Both the position numbers and the translations under genes were made by a program. Shown one piece after another: positions 25,965 to 34,038 of a stretch of DNA of 64,000 bases. Location: the NCBI GenBank assembly GCA_963782445.1, contig CAWAJM010000001.1, positions 1,054,001-1,118,000 of the forward strand, written 5' to 3'. Numbering within the stretch: the first letter of the stretch is position 1; every line of letters begins with the position of its first letter. This DNA comes from ZC4RG20 sp963782445. GTDB lineage: Bacteria; Pseudomonadota; Gammaproteobacteria; Steroidobacterales; Rariloculaceae. Below the pieces are notes generated by a model, which worked only from the letters and a program-made list of their open reading frames with translations, did not search any database and was not told the DNA's origin.

Positions 25965-26857
25965 TGCGATCCGTATTGCTGTGCGTATGTGTGCTCGTTG
26001 CGGCGTTCCCTCTGGGCCTCTCGGCACAAGAAAAGGGGTCAGAGCCCTTTTCCGCGGAAAAGGGCTCTGACCCCTTTTCTCCATCCCGGCACCCGCCCAC
26101 CGGCGACCAGCACCGGCAGTACTACTTCGCTCCGACCGGTCAACAGATGCCGTACCGCGTCTACGTGCCGACGACCTGGGACGGCAAGGCCTCGCTGCCG
26201 ATCATCCTGATGCTGCACGGTGCCGGCGCGGACGAGAACACCTATATGGATCAGGCCGACCACCTGTTGCCGAGGCTCGCCGAGCGGCACGGCTACATCG
26301 TCGTCTCGCCGCTCGGCTTCGTGCCGCTCGGCGCCTACGGCAATCCCTTGCGCCTGCCGGCCGTGTTCGGGCAGTCGGCGGCTGCGGCGGCGCAGCGCGC
26401 CGCCGTGACGCCCGCCCGGCAGCGCGTGCTCGACCTCAGCGAGCTCGAGGTCATCACGGTCCTCGAGCTCGTGACGGAGGAGTACGGTGCGGACCGATCG
26501 GAGACTTTCCTCGCGGGTCACTCGATGGGCAGCGGCGGCGTCTGGCATCTGGCCGCCCGGTATCCGGAGCGCTGGAGGGCCATTGCGCCGATGTCGGGGC
26601 CCTTCGTGGATGCAGCGACGTACCCGTTCGAGCGTATCCGGCACCTGCCGATCTTCATGACCGAGGGCACCCGCGCGAAACCTTCGCTCGAGGGCAGCCG
26701 GGCCCTGGCGCGCTACCTGCGTCAGGGCCATTTCGACTTCGAATACCTCGAGGTCGACGGCGACCACCCGGGCATGGTCCCGATGGTATGGCCGCGTATC
26801 TTCGAGTTCTTCGATCGCGAGCGGAAGAAGGCGCCGGGCTCGACCGCGGGTCGGTGA
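25961..26857 (+). CDS. Secreted esterase/PHB-depolymerase-like hydrolase with in-frame palindrome insertion
   Basis: A 298-residue exported alpha/beta hydrolase. The signal peptide is MMRSVLLCVCVLVAAFPLGLSA, followed by an abnormal stretch EKGSEPFSAEKGSDPFSPS that is entirely encoded by a 52-bp palindromic repeat, then the hydrolase domain from about residue 50: LMLHGAGADENTYMD (oxyanion region), GHSMGSGGVW (nucleophile Ser), and a C-terminal DGDHPGM His. It resembles feruloyl esterase/PHB-depolymerase-like proteins and could release the pathway substrate outside the cell. ATGA overlap with the MFS gene. The repeat keeps the frame and lies just after the cleavage site, so the enzyme is probably still functional. 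Confidence 0.85.
   Translation: MMRSVLLCVCVLVAAFPLGLSAQEKGSEPFSAEKGSDPFSPSRHPPTGDQHRQYYFAPTGQQMPYRVYVPTTWDGKASLPIILMLHGAGADENTYMDQADHLLPRLAERHGYIVVSPLGFVPLGAYGNPLRLPAVFGQSAAAAAQRAAVTPARQRVLDLSELEVITVLELVTEEYGADRSETFLAGHSMGSGGVWHLAARYPERWRAIAPMSGPFVDAATYPFERIRHLPIFMTEGTRAKPSLEGSRALARYLRQGHFDFEYLEVDGDHPGMVPMVWPRIFEFFDRERKKAPGSTAGR
26029..26080. repeat. 52-bp perfect palindrome inside a coding sequence
   Basis: Every base from 26029 to 26080 pairs with its mirror position around a TCCGCGGA centre; the half-site reads AGAAAAGGGGTCAGAGCCC plus the centre. It resembles the REP-type palindromes that RAYT (REP-associated tyrosine) transposases mobilise, but here it lies in frame within the esterase gene. 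No other copy was seen in the window and no RAYT gene is present. Confidence 0.85.
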
Positions 26858-26872
26858 AGCGCGCCGGATCGA

Positions 26873-27169
26873 TCAGGGGGCCGTCGTGAAGTCCACCGAG
26901 CCCACGTCCGCGACGAAGGGGTCGTTGAACGCCATGACCGCGCGGTGGTCCGGATGCTTCTGGTACGCCCGCAGCGCTTCGACGGATTCGAAGCGCATGA
27001 TGAGCATGAGATTCCAGCTGCGGCCGTCGCGCAGCTCGTCGCGGCCGATCTCGAGGTGCCGAATCTCGGCGATCGAACGGGGCAGGGCGAGCATGCGCTC
27101 GCAGAAAGACTCGACGTGCTCGGCGCTCGTGCCCGGGACAAATTTGAGGAAGACGTAGTGGTGCAGCAT
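26873..27169 (-). CDS. Dabb-domain (stress-responsive alpha/beta barrel) protein
   Basis: A 98-residue single-domain dimeric ferredoxin-like fold protein. The signature MLHHYVFLKFVPGTSAEHVE, the central IRHLEIGRDEL and the C-terminal YQKHPDHRAVMAFNDPFV are typical of the Dabb family, whose members range from plant stress proteins to small-molecule cyclases and decarboxylases such as olivetolic acid cyclase. It lies 13 bp downstream of the FAD monooxygenase remnant on the same strand, so it may act on a product of that operon. The enzyme activity, if any, is unknown. Confidence 0.88.
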   Translation of the reverse strand: MLHHYVFLKFVPGTSAEHVESFCERMLALPRSIAEIRHLEIGRDELRDGRSWNLMLIMRFESVEALRAYQKHPDHRAVMAFNDPFVADVGSVDFTTAP

Positions 27170-27182
27170 CGCTTCGGGCTCC

Positions 27183-28470
27183 TCAGCGAACGCGGGCTCC
27201 GGGCGGAATGATCGGCGGCGCGGCGTTGAGCTTTTCCATGGCGAAACCCGCTGCCGCCCGATACCGGCTCATGAACTCTTCGCGCTCGGCTCGCGGAATC
27301 ACGGCGTCGATGTCGTCGAACACGCTGCCGCAGCGCTCGTCGAGCAGATTGAGCAGCCCGAAGGGTCCCGCGCCGCGATTGCGCAGCACCACCGCCGAGA
27401 TCTCGTCGCAGAGTTGGGCGTCGTAGGCCTCGAGGGCCCGGGGCGTCACGCCGTGCTCGAGCATGGCCGCGCCGAGCACGCGTGCGTCCACGATCGCCTG
27501 CGACGCGCCGTTGGAGCCGGTCGGATACATGACGTGCGCCGCGTCGCCGAGCAGCGCGGCGGCGCCGTCCACCCAGGTGGCGACCGGATCGCGGTCGATC
27601 ATCGGATACTCGAAAACTTCGTCGGCGCCTCGCAGCATCGCGGGGACGTTCGAGCCACTCGTAGTTCCAGTCTTCGAAGTGCCCGATGAACGCCTCGATC
27701 GCGACCCTTCGGTTCCAGTCGCTGTGGGTCCAGCCGCTCGAATTGTCGACGGTAATCTCCGCTATCCAGTTGATGGTCGCGAGACCGGTTTCGGGGTCCG
27801 GTCTCGAGATCGGATAGAAGACGACGCGATGCCGGTGCGTACCCAGCCCGACGAACGAGGCGCCCGTGCGGATCGGCACGCCCGGCGTCGTGCCGCGCCA
27901 CATGATGGCGCCGCCCCACTGGATCGGCGGCTGGTGCGGATGCATCTGGGCCCGGACGGCCGAGTGCAGCCCGTCCGCGCCGATCAACAAGGACCCTTCG
28001 ATTTCCGTGAGCTCGCCGCCGCGGTTCCGGACGAGTGCGATCACGCCGCGTCCATCGCCGCCATTCCGGTAACCCGTGACCTCTGCGCCGAGCCGAACGG
28101 CGGCGGCGCCGATACGCTCCACGGCCGTCCGGTAGAGCAGCATCTGGAGCTCGCCGCGGTGAACCGAATACTGCGGCCACCGGTAGCCGGCGGCAAGGCC
28201 CCTGGGCTCGGAGTACACGTCATTGCCGTTCAGCCCGACGAGTGCCCACTCCCGGGTCTGCAGGCCGATCGCGTCGAGCTTCTCGGGGCCGAGCCCGAGC
28301 TCGTAGAGCTCGCGGACGGCGTTCGGCTGAAGATTGATGCCGACGCCGAGCGGCTTGAGCCGCGCGACCGACTCGAGCACGAGGCACGGCACGCCGATCT
28401 GATGCAGGGTCAGCGCGACGCTCAAGCCGCCGATTCCGCCGCCCGCGACGATGACGGGAAGCAGCCTCAT
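27183..28470 (-). pseudogene. FAD-dependent monooxygenase with a single frameshift
   Basis: From ATG 28470 the frame encodes a normal aromatic-hydroxylase N-terminus (VIVAGGGIGGLSVALTLHQI, GxGxxG) through IGADGLHSAVRAQMHPHQ to HFEDWNYEWLE, where homology stops near 27640. The expected continuation, AMLRGADEVFEYPMIDRD and the FAD motif LLGDAAHVMYPTGSNGASQA, is in the neighbouring frame down to 27183. The junction in GAACGTCCCC has one base too many, so a +1 insertion splits the protein at about residue 278. The gene is otherwise undamaged, which makes a recent mutation or an assembly error equally likely. It overlaps the SGNH gene (ATGA) and precedes the Dabb gene. Confidence 0.85.
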
Positions 28471-29363
28471 TGCGCAGCTTGAGAGAAGGCGGCCTCCGCG
28501 AGCCGCCGCATGATCCCATAGCCCTTCCGGTTCGGGTGCACGCCGTCGTTGCTGAGATCGGCTCGGAACTCGCCGGCCGGCCCCGCGAGCGGCGTGTAGT
28601 AGTCGATGTAGCGGATGCCGTGCCGGGCGGCGTAGTCGTGCAGCCAATCGTTGAGGGCTCTGATCGTCGCCACCGGCTGGATCTCGGGCCGCCAGCCGAA
28701 GCGCGCCGAAGGCGGAATGCTGCCGAGGACGACGACGATATCGTTCGCGCGCGCGATCTCTACCATCCCTGAAATATTGTTCTCGAAGTCCTGGGCCGTG
28801 GTCGGCCCCGTATTGCCCGCGACGTCGTTCGTCCCTGCGAGGATATGAACGATCCGGGGCTTGAGGGCGACGACGTTGGCGCGAAAGCGAACCAGCATCT
28901 GCGGGCTCGTCTGGCCGCTGATCCCGCGGTTGACGATATCGCCCTCGAAGAAGGCCGGGTCCGCCAGTCCCCAGTTCTCGGTGATCGAATCGCCCATGAA
29001 CACGACGCGCGGCCGCGTCGATCGCGCCGCGATGCGTGCGTCCTCGGTGCGGAACCGACAGAGGTTCGGCCAGTCCTGCGCCGCGCGGCGCCTGTCGGCC
29101 TCGGTGAGCTTCGCGAGCTCCGGGCTGTGGTTGAAGCGCTCGAGCTCGGCGGCCGCGATCGCGTGCGGTTCCACGAGCAGCGCGACGATCTGGTCGCGCA
29201 ACGCCGACGAGGGCACGACAGGAGCGGGACAGGGTTGGTCGACGATGCCGACGGGCTGCCCCGACACGCGCATGGCGAACAAACACGCGGCGACGAACAG
29301 CCAACAGGCTCGACCCAGGGCCGGTCGCGAAAAGTCGGTGCGAAGATCGGGACGGTCGTTCAT
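28467..29363 (-). CDS. SGNH/GDSL hydrolase (exported)
   Basis: A 298-residue exported esterase. An N-terminal signal segment (hydrophobic part about 18-34) precedes all four family blocks: block I VVFMGDSITENWG (Ser), block II NRGISGQTSP (Gly), block III LAGTNDVAGN (Asn) and block V NDGVHPNRKGY (Asp-x-x-His). Close relatives include platelet-activating-factor acetylhydrolase-like and other carbohydrate or lipid esterases. It leads the SGNH, FAD monooxygenase, Dabb operon, its stop overlapping the next ATG. The substrate is not evident; co-localisation with the catabolic locus suggests removal of an acyl group. Confidence 0.9.
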   Translation of the reverse strand: MNDRPDLRTDFSRPALGRACWLFVAACLFAMRVSGQPVGIVDQPCPAPVVPSSALRDQIVALLVEPHAIAAAELERFNHSPELAKLTEADRRRAAQDWPNLCRFRTEDARIAARSTRPRVVFMGDSITENWGLADPAFFEGDIVNRGISGQTSPQMLVRFRANVVALKPRIVHILAGTNDVAGNTGPTTAQDFENNISGMVEIARANDIVVVLGSIPPSARFGWRPEIQPVATIRALNDWLHDYAARHGIRYIDYYTPLAGPAGEFRADLSNDGVHPNRKGYGIMRRLAEAAFSQAAQ

Positions 29364-29602
29364 TTCATCCTCCGCCGCGGCGCTCGTTGCAACGGCCGAA
29401 CCTTACCGCTTTGCCACCCATTCTGTCTCGCCAAGGCGTTGATCCGCGTGGCCGGCCCCGGGGCCGAAGGTCGGTCGGCGGGTGCCTGCCTGCCGGGGAT
29501 GGACCCGGCGTCGATCGGTCGTTCGTCTTGCAGGTCGGAGGTTCCTCGCGGTAAAAGAGATCGAGGGTCGCGCTCGGGTAAGTGGGCGCCAAGGGGGGGA
29601 CT

Positions 29603-30181
29603 ATGGTCGGATTGGGAAAACGAATCGCTTCGTGGGCCGTTTGGGTTATCGCTGTGGCAGCGTTCGCGCATGCAGGGCCGCTGAAGGCGCAACGCGCCGA
29701 AGAGACGGCCGGCACACAATGGCCGGTCCATGGCGTCGAGGCGCCGAGGACCGAGCTCGTGCTAGAGGCGTACGTGAAGATCGCGCCGGCGGTCGAGATC
29801 GGGAAGAGCGACGCGGGTACCCGCCGCTTCATTCCGATCACGGGCGGCCGCTTCGTCGGCGAGGGCATCAAGGGCGAAGTCATGGCCGGCGGGGCGGATT
29901 GGCAGCTCGTGCGGCCCGACGGCGTGCTCGAGGTCAACGCCTTGTACTCGATCCGCACCGACGACGGCGTCACGATCGAAGTCGACAATCGGGGCATCAT
30001 CGTGCCGGGCCGGCCGGCCGCCCCGGGCCGGCCGGCGGAGCAGGCGTACGTGCGGACGACGCCCAAGTTCCACGCGCCGCAGGGCAAGTACGACTGGCTC
30101 AACAGGAACGTCTTCGTCGGCGGAATCGCGCCGGGAGCGGGCGGCGGGGCCGTCGTGATTAGAGTGTTCAAGGTGCACTAG
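29603..30181 (+). CDS. Exported DUF3237-family protein
   Basis: A 192-residue protein with a signal peptide (MVGLGKRIASWAVWVIAVAA to about residue 30) and a single DUF3237 domain: FIPITGGRFVGEGIKGEVM, GADWQLVRPDGVLEVNALYS and the C-terminal NRNVFVGGI. The family is a small beta-barrel of unproven function, often next to catabolic genes; most members are cytosolic, so a leader is unusual. A low-complexity loop (PGRPAAPGRPAEQ) interrupts the middle. A GGGGGGA run stands just before the ATG at 29603; an in-frame upstream start at 29582 is less likely. Confidence 0.82.
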   Translation: MVGLGKRIASWAVWVIAVAAFAHAGPLKAQRAEETAGTQWPVHGVEAPRTELVLEAYVKIAPAVEIGKSDAGTRRFIPITGGRFVGEGIKGEVMAGGADWQLVRPDGVLEVNALYSIRTDDGVTIEVDNRGIIVPGRPAAPGRPAEQAYVRTTPKFHAPQGKYDWLNRNVFVGGIAPGAGGGAVVIRVFKVH

Positions 30182-30259
30182 CCCGCCGACTATCGCCGCC
30201 GTCGGGGCGGGGCTGGATCGTTCGGATCGGGCCCTCGGCGGGCGCTACAGGGAGGGGCC

Positions 30260-31900
30260 ATGAAGAATCGCGTGCAGCTCATCGCTTACGCCGATCGGCT
30301 GGGCGGGACGCTGCGCGGAATGCGCGAGTTGCTGAGCGGACCGCTCGCGGGTCTTTTCGGCGGCGTGCACCTGCTGCCGTTCTTCACGCCCATCGACGGC
30401 GCCGATGCCGGCTTCGATCCCATCGATCACACGCAAATCGACCCGCGCCTCGGTTCCTGGGACGACCTCCGGGCCATGGCCGCCGACATCGATATCATGG
30501 CCGACGTCATCGTCAACCACGTCTCATGCCGCTCGCCGCAGTTCGTCGACTTCTCCGCGCGCGGCCCCGGCAGCCCCTATGCCTCGATGTTTCTGACCTT
30601 CGACCGAGTGTTTCCGCACGGCGCGACCGAGCAGGACCTTCTCTCGATCTACCGGCCGCGGCCGGCCCTGCCTTTCACGCCTATGACGCTCGCCGACGGC
30701 TCGCGGCGGATTTTCTGGACGACGTTCACGCCCGAGCAGATCGACATCGACGTGCACGACCGGGCGGCTGCCCGCTACCTCGACGACATACTGACCGTCT
30801 TCGCGGCCAACGGCATTCGCATGATCCGCCTCGATGCCGCGGGTTACGCCGTCAAGAAGGCAGGGCGCAGCTGCTTCATGATGGACGAGACGCTCGAATT
30901 CATTCGGAACTTCTCCGAGCGCGCCCACCGACGCGGTCTCGAGGTGCTCGTCGAGACGCATACTCACTACGCCCGGCAGATCGAGACCGCACGCGCCGTC
31001 GAATGGGTTTACGATTTTGCGTTGCCGCCGCTCGTGCTGCATGCCTTCTTCAACGGAACGGCACGCCGCCTGAAGCATTGGATCGAACTCCGGCCCGCCA
31101 ACGCGCTGACCGTTCTCGACACGCACGACGGCATCGGGATTATCGACGTTGGCGCGGATACTCAGCAGCCGGGCGCCCGCGTGGAGGGTCTCGTTCCCGA
31201 AGAGGAACTCGCGGCGCTCGTGCGGCAGATTCACGACAATAGCCGCGGCGAGAGTCTCGAGGCCACGGGCGCGGCCGCGGCGAACCTCGACCTGTATCAG
31301 GTCAACTGCACGTTCTACGATGCGTTGGGCCGCGACGACGTCCAGTACCTGCTGAGCCGCGCCATACAGTTCTTCGTGCCGGGCGTGCCGCAGGTCTACT
31401 ACGTGGGCCTTCTCGCAGGCGGCAACGACATGCAGCTGCTCGCGCAAACCCGCGTCGGCCGCGACATCAACCGGCGCTACTATACGGGACCGGAGGTCGA
31501 CGCGGCGCTCGGCCGGCCCGTCGTCGCCGACCTTTGCCGACTGATCCGCCTGCGCAATTCGCATCCGGCCTTCGGCGGGACATTCGCGATGGCGGCCTCG
31601 GGCGATGAGGTGCTGGACTTGCGCTGGCGCAAGGGGGGTGACTTCGCGCATCTCGAGGTGGACTTTCGCTCCTTGGCGTATCGCCTTGCCTTTTCGCGCG
31701 GCGGCGGCGCGGAGACGTTCTCGTTTTCCTTCGGCGCCGCGGACGCTACGCCGCCCGCAAGCGATGGACATCCCGACACTAAGACATACTCGAGGGGGAA
31801 TCATGACAATGCAGAGCACGCGGGCGGTTTGGAGCCGGCGGGGATTCGTTCTGGCCGGGCTCATGCTGCTCCATGCCGCGGGCGCCTTCGGCCAGGGTGA
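30260..31900 (+). CDS. Sucrose phosphorylase (GH13 subfamily 18) with C-terminal read-through
   Basis: Cytoplasmic enzyme converting sucrose and phosphate to glucose 1-phosphate and fructose, or acting on a related glucoside or sucrose 6'-phosphate. The catalytic Asp192 (RMIRLDAAGY), Glu232 (LVETHTHY) and Asp290 (LDTHDGIG) fall at the same numbers as in the Bifidobacterium adolescentis enzyme. The N-terminal MKNRVQLIAYADRLGGTL and HLLPFFTP are family-typical, and GGGAGGGG precedes the ATG. The ORF has 546 codons against roughly 480-505 in the family: the last ~40 residues (from ASDGHPDTK) run through the spacer and 98 bp into the next gene in a different frame, so the ancestral stop has probably been lost. 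Confidence 0.9.
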   Translation: MKNRVQLIAYADRLGGTLRGMRELLSGPLAGLFGGVHLLPFFTPIDGADAGFDPIDHTQIDPRLGSWDDLRAMAADIDIMADVIVNHVSCRSPQFVDFSARGPGSPYASMFLTFDRVFPHGATEQDLLSIYRPRPALPFTPMTLADGSRRIFWTTFTPEQIDIDVHDRAAARYLDDILTVFAANGIRMIRLDAAGYAVKKAGRSCFMMDETLEFIRNFSERAHRRGLEVLVETHTHYARQIETARAVEWVYDFALPPLVLHAFFNGTARRLKHWIELRPANALTVLDTHDGIGIIDVGADTQQPGARVEGLVPEEELAALVRQIHDNSRGESLEATGAAAANLDLYQVNCTFYDALGRDDVQYLLSRAIQFFVPGVPQVYYVGLLAGGNDMQLLAQTRVGRDINRRYYTGPEVDAALGRPVVADLCRLIRLRNSHPAFGGTFAMAASGDEVLDLRWRKGGDFAHLEVDFRSLAYRLAFSRGGGAETFSFSFGAADATPPASDGHPDTKTYSRGNHDNAEHAGGLEPAGIRSGRAHAAPCRGRLRPG

Positions 31901-32915
31901 CGCCGAGGCACAGCGGGGCGTCAAGATCGACGCGGACGGCAATGTGCACGTTCCGGCGCACGTCGTCCCGCTCTCGAGCATGTTGAGCCCCGAAGGCAAG
32001 GCTTACGTGCTGGAGCACCTCGAGAACATGCAGCGGCCCGAGATGCTCGTTCAGAAGGACGGCATCCCGCCCCTGCTGTCCGGCTATCTCGCGCGGCAGA
32101 AGGCGGTCTTCGCCGTCGATCGGCGCGACGTGACGATCGGGGGCGTGCACGCTTACGAATACACGCCGAAGGCGGGTATCGCCGCGAAGAATCGCCACCG
32201 CGTGCTCATAGATCTGCACGGGGGCGGCTTCTCGGGCTGCTGGCCGGGTTGCGCCGAGCTCGAATCGATCCCCATCGCGGCGCTCGGGCGCATCCGTGTC
32301 GTGAGCCTCGACTATCGCGAGGGACCGAAGTACCGCTTTCCCGCCGCGAGCGAGGACGTGGCCTCGGCTTACCGAGAGCTGCTCAAGACCTACAAGGCCG
32401 ACGAGATCGGCATTTATGGCTGCTCGGCCGGCGGCATGCTGACGGGCATGGCCGTCGCCTGGTTCCAGCGGCACTCGCTGCCTCGGCCCGGCGCGATCGG
32501 CATCTTGTGCGCCGGTTTGACGCTCGCTGCGAGCGGCTTCGGCGGCGACTCCGTCTATACGACGGCGGCGATCGGCGAAAGCCGCGTGCCACCGCCGCCG
32601 CCGTCGGATGCGAGCGCCGGCGCACCGCTCGGCTACTTCGCCGGCGCGAACCTCGACGACCCGCTCGTCGCGCCTGCCAACTCGCCCGCGGTGCTGGCCA
32701 AGTTCCCGCCCACGCTCATCGTGACGGCGACGCGAGGGTTCGAGCTCAGCTCCGCCGTGCACAGCCACGCGCTGCTGGTGAAGCAGGGCGTCGACGCCGA
32801 GCTGCACGTCTGGGAGGGTTTGTTCCATGGCTTCTTCTATAACGTCGACGTCCCCGAATCGCGCGACTGTCTGGACGTCATCGTGAAGTTCTTCGATCGC
32901 CATTTGGGCAGCTGA
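31803..32915 (+). CDS. Exported alpha/beta hydrolase, HSL (hormone-sensitive lipase) family
   Basis: A 370-residue exported carboxylesterase. The N-terminal signal contains a twin-Arg (SRRGFVLAGLMLLHAAG). Family IV motifs are the oxyanion HGGGFSG and the nucleophile GIYGCSAGGML (Ser in GCSAG), with a late WEGLFHGFFY supplying the His. The ATG at 31803 has a GGGGG-containing ribosome site and lies inside the 3' extension of the sucrose phosphorylase ORF, so the two genes are overlapping and probably co-transcribed. It is followed 10 bp later by another exported esterase. The substrate is unknown; small acyl esters are usual for the family. Confidence 0.87.
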   Translation: MTMQSTRAVWSRRGFVLAGLMLLHAAGAFGQGDAEAQRGVKIDADGNVHVPAHVVPLSSMLSPEGKAYVLEHLENMQRPEMLVQKDGIPPLLSGYLARQKAVFAVDRRDVTIGGVHAYEYTPKAGIAAKNRHRVLIDLHGGGFSGCWPGCAELESIPIAALGRIRVVSLDYREGPKYRFPAASEDVASAYRELLKTYKADEIGIYGCSAGGMLTGMAVAWFQRHSLPRPGAIGILCAGLTLAASGFGGDSVYTTAAIGESRVPPPPPSDASAGAPLGYFAGANLDDPLVAPANSPAVLAKFPPTLIVTATRGFELSSAVHSHALLVKQGVDAELHVWEGLFHGFFYNVDVPESRDCLDVIVKFFDRHLGS

Positions 32916-32925
32916 GGAGAGGGCC

Positions 32926-33912
32926 ATGACGGGATTCGACCGCAGAGAGCTGCTGGCCCTCGGCTGCGCGATGTTGTTGACGAAGGCGGCCGCGGCGCAG
33001 GAGCGCCGCCCGTCGAAGCTCACCCCGCCGCCTACACCCACGGCTCTGCCGAAGGCATGGCTCAGGGCGCCGAGCCTGCCGATCTGGCCCGGCGAGCCGC
33101 CCGGGGCGTCCGGCTTTGCGCCAGAGAAGCTGCCGGCCGACTGGCCTCCGGTTTTCCTTCGCAACGTCTCGAGACCCGATCTTCGCGTCTTTCGCCCATC
33201 CCGGCCGAACGGCCACGCGTTGCTCGTCGTGCCCGGCGGCGCCTATCAATTCGTTTCGGTCGCGAACGAAGGCGTCGACATCGCCGACCGCATGACGGCC
33301 CTCGGCTTCACGGTCTTCGTATTGACGTATCGTTTACCCGGCGAAGGCTGGCTGCACCGCGCCGACGTGCCGCTGCAAGACGCGCAGCGGGCGATGCGCG
33401 TCATTCGCTCGCAGGCCCCGCGCTTCGACTTGGACGAGGGCAAGGTCGGCGTGCTCGGCTTTTCCGCGGGCGGGCACCTCGCGGCGACGCTCGCGACCGA
33501 GCACGCGGAGCAGACTTACGAGCCCGTGGACGCCGCCGACGCGCACAGCCCCCGACCGTTCGCCGCGGGACTCATCTATCCCGTCGTGACGATGGCGAAG
33601 CCTTGGACCCACGAGCTGTCGCGAGATCTACTGCTCGGCAAGGCGCCGACGGAGGCCGAAGTCGAGCGCCGCTCCGCCGAGCGGCACGTCGATGGGTCGA
33701 CTCCTCCGGCCTTTATCGTCCACGCGATCGACGACCCGGCCGTGCCGGTCGAGAACAGCCTCCGCATGATGAGCGCGATGCGCGAGGCGCATCGTCCCGT
33801 GGAGGCGCACTTTCTGCAGGAGGGCGGCCACGCTTTCGGGGTTGGGTATCCAGGCACTCCGTCGGCGCAGTGGATCGACCTGTTCTCGGCGTGGATCGGG
33901 CGACTGGGTTAG
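32926..33912 (+). CDS. Exported BD-FAE/xylan-esterase-like alpha/beta hydrolase
   Basis: A 328-residue exported hydrolase with an N-terminal DRRELLALGCAMLL twin-arginine-like signal cleaved near AAAA/QERR. Core motifs: LLVVPGGAYQFVS (oxyanion GGAY), VGVLGFSAGGHLAAT (Ser in GFSAGG), HAIDDPAVPVENS (Asp) and EGGHAFGVGY (His). These are the features of acetyl-xylan or feruloyl esterase-like proteins annotated as endo-1,4-beta-xylanase B. It likely deacylates plant polysaccharide or related esters in the periplasm or outside. It is third in the sucrose phosphorylase, esterase, esterase series and ends near a hairpin facing the convergent carboxylesterase. Confidence 0.87.
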   Translation: MTGFDRRELLALGCAMLLTKAAAAQERRPSKLTPPPTPTALPKAWLRAPSLPIWPGEPPGASGFAPEKLPADWPPVFLRNVSRPDLRVFRPSRPNGHALLVVPGGAYQFVSVANEGVDIADRMTALGFTVFVLTYRLPGEGWLHRADVPLQDAQRAMRVIRSQAPRFDLDEGKVGVLGFSAGGHLAATLATEHAEQTYEPVDAADAHSPRPFAAGLIYPVVTMAKPWTHELSRDLLLGKAPTEAEVERRSAERHVDGSTPPAFIVHAIDDPAVPVENSLRMMSAMREAHRPVEAHFLQEGGHAFGVGYPGTPSAQWIDLFSAWIGRLG

Positions 33913-33983
33913 CTGCCGGCCGTGCTTTCGCGGAGACTCAGGCCTCCGCGGAGTCCGAGCCCTCCGTGGCGTCTCCGCTCATG

Positions 33984-34013
33984 TGAGCCTCGGCTCATGT
34001 GAGCCGAGGCTCA
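33984..34013. terminator. Hairpin between convergent esterase genes
   Basis: A perfect 14-bp stem (TGAGCCTCGGCTCA and its complement) with a 2-nt loop lies between the stops of the convergent genes ending at 33912 and 34039. Being symmetric it could end transcription from both sides, but neither strand shows a clear U-tract, so it is only a candidate terminator or a structured repeat. Confidence 0.5.
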
Positions 34014-34038
34014 GGCGTCGCGTCGGCCTTGGCGAAGA

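Noticed and set aside
26722..29304. Apparent 860-codon minus-strand protein joining SGNH, monooxygenase and more
   Set aside because: Only the middle part is in the true monooxygenase frame. The beginning and end are other-frame readings of the SGNH gene, the frameshifted half and the opposite esterase.
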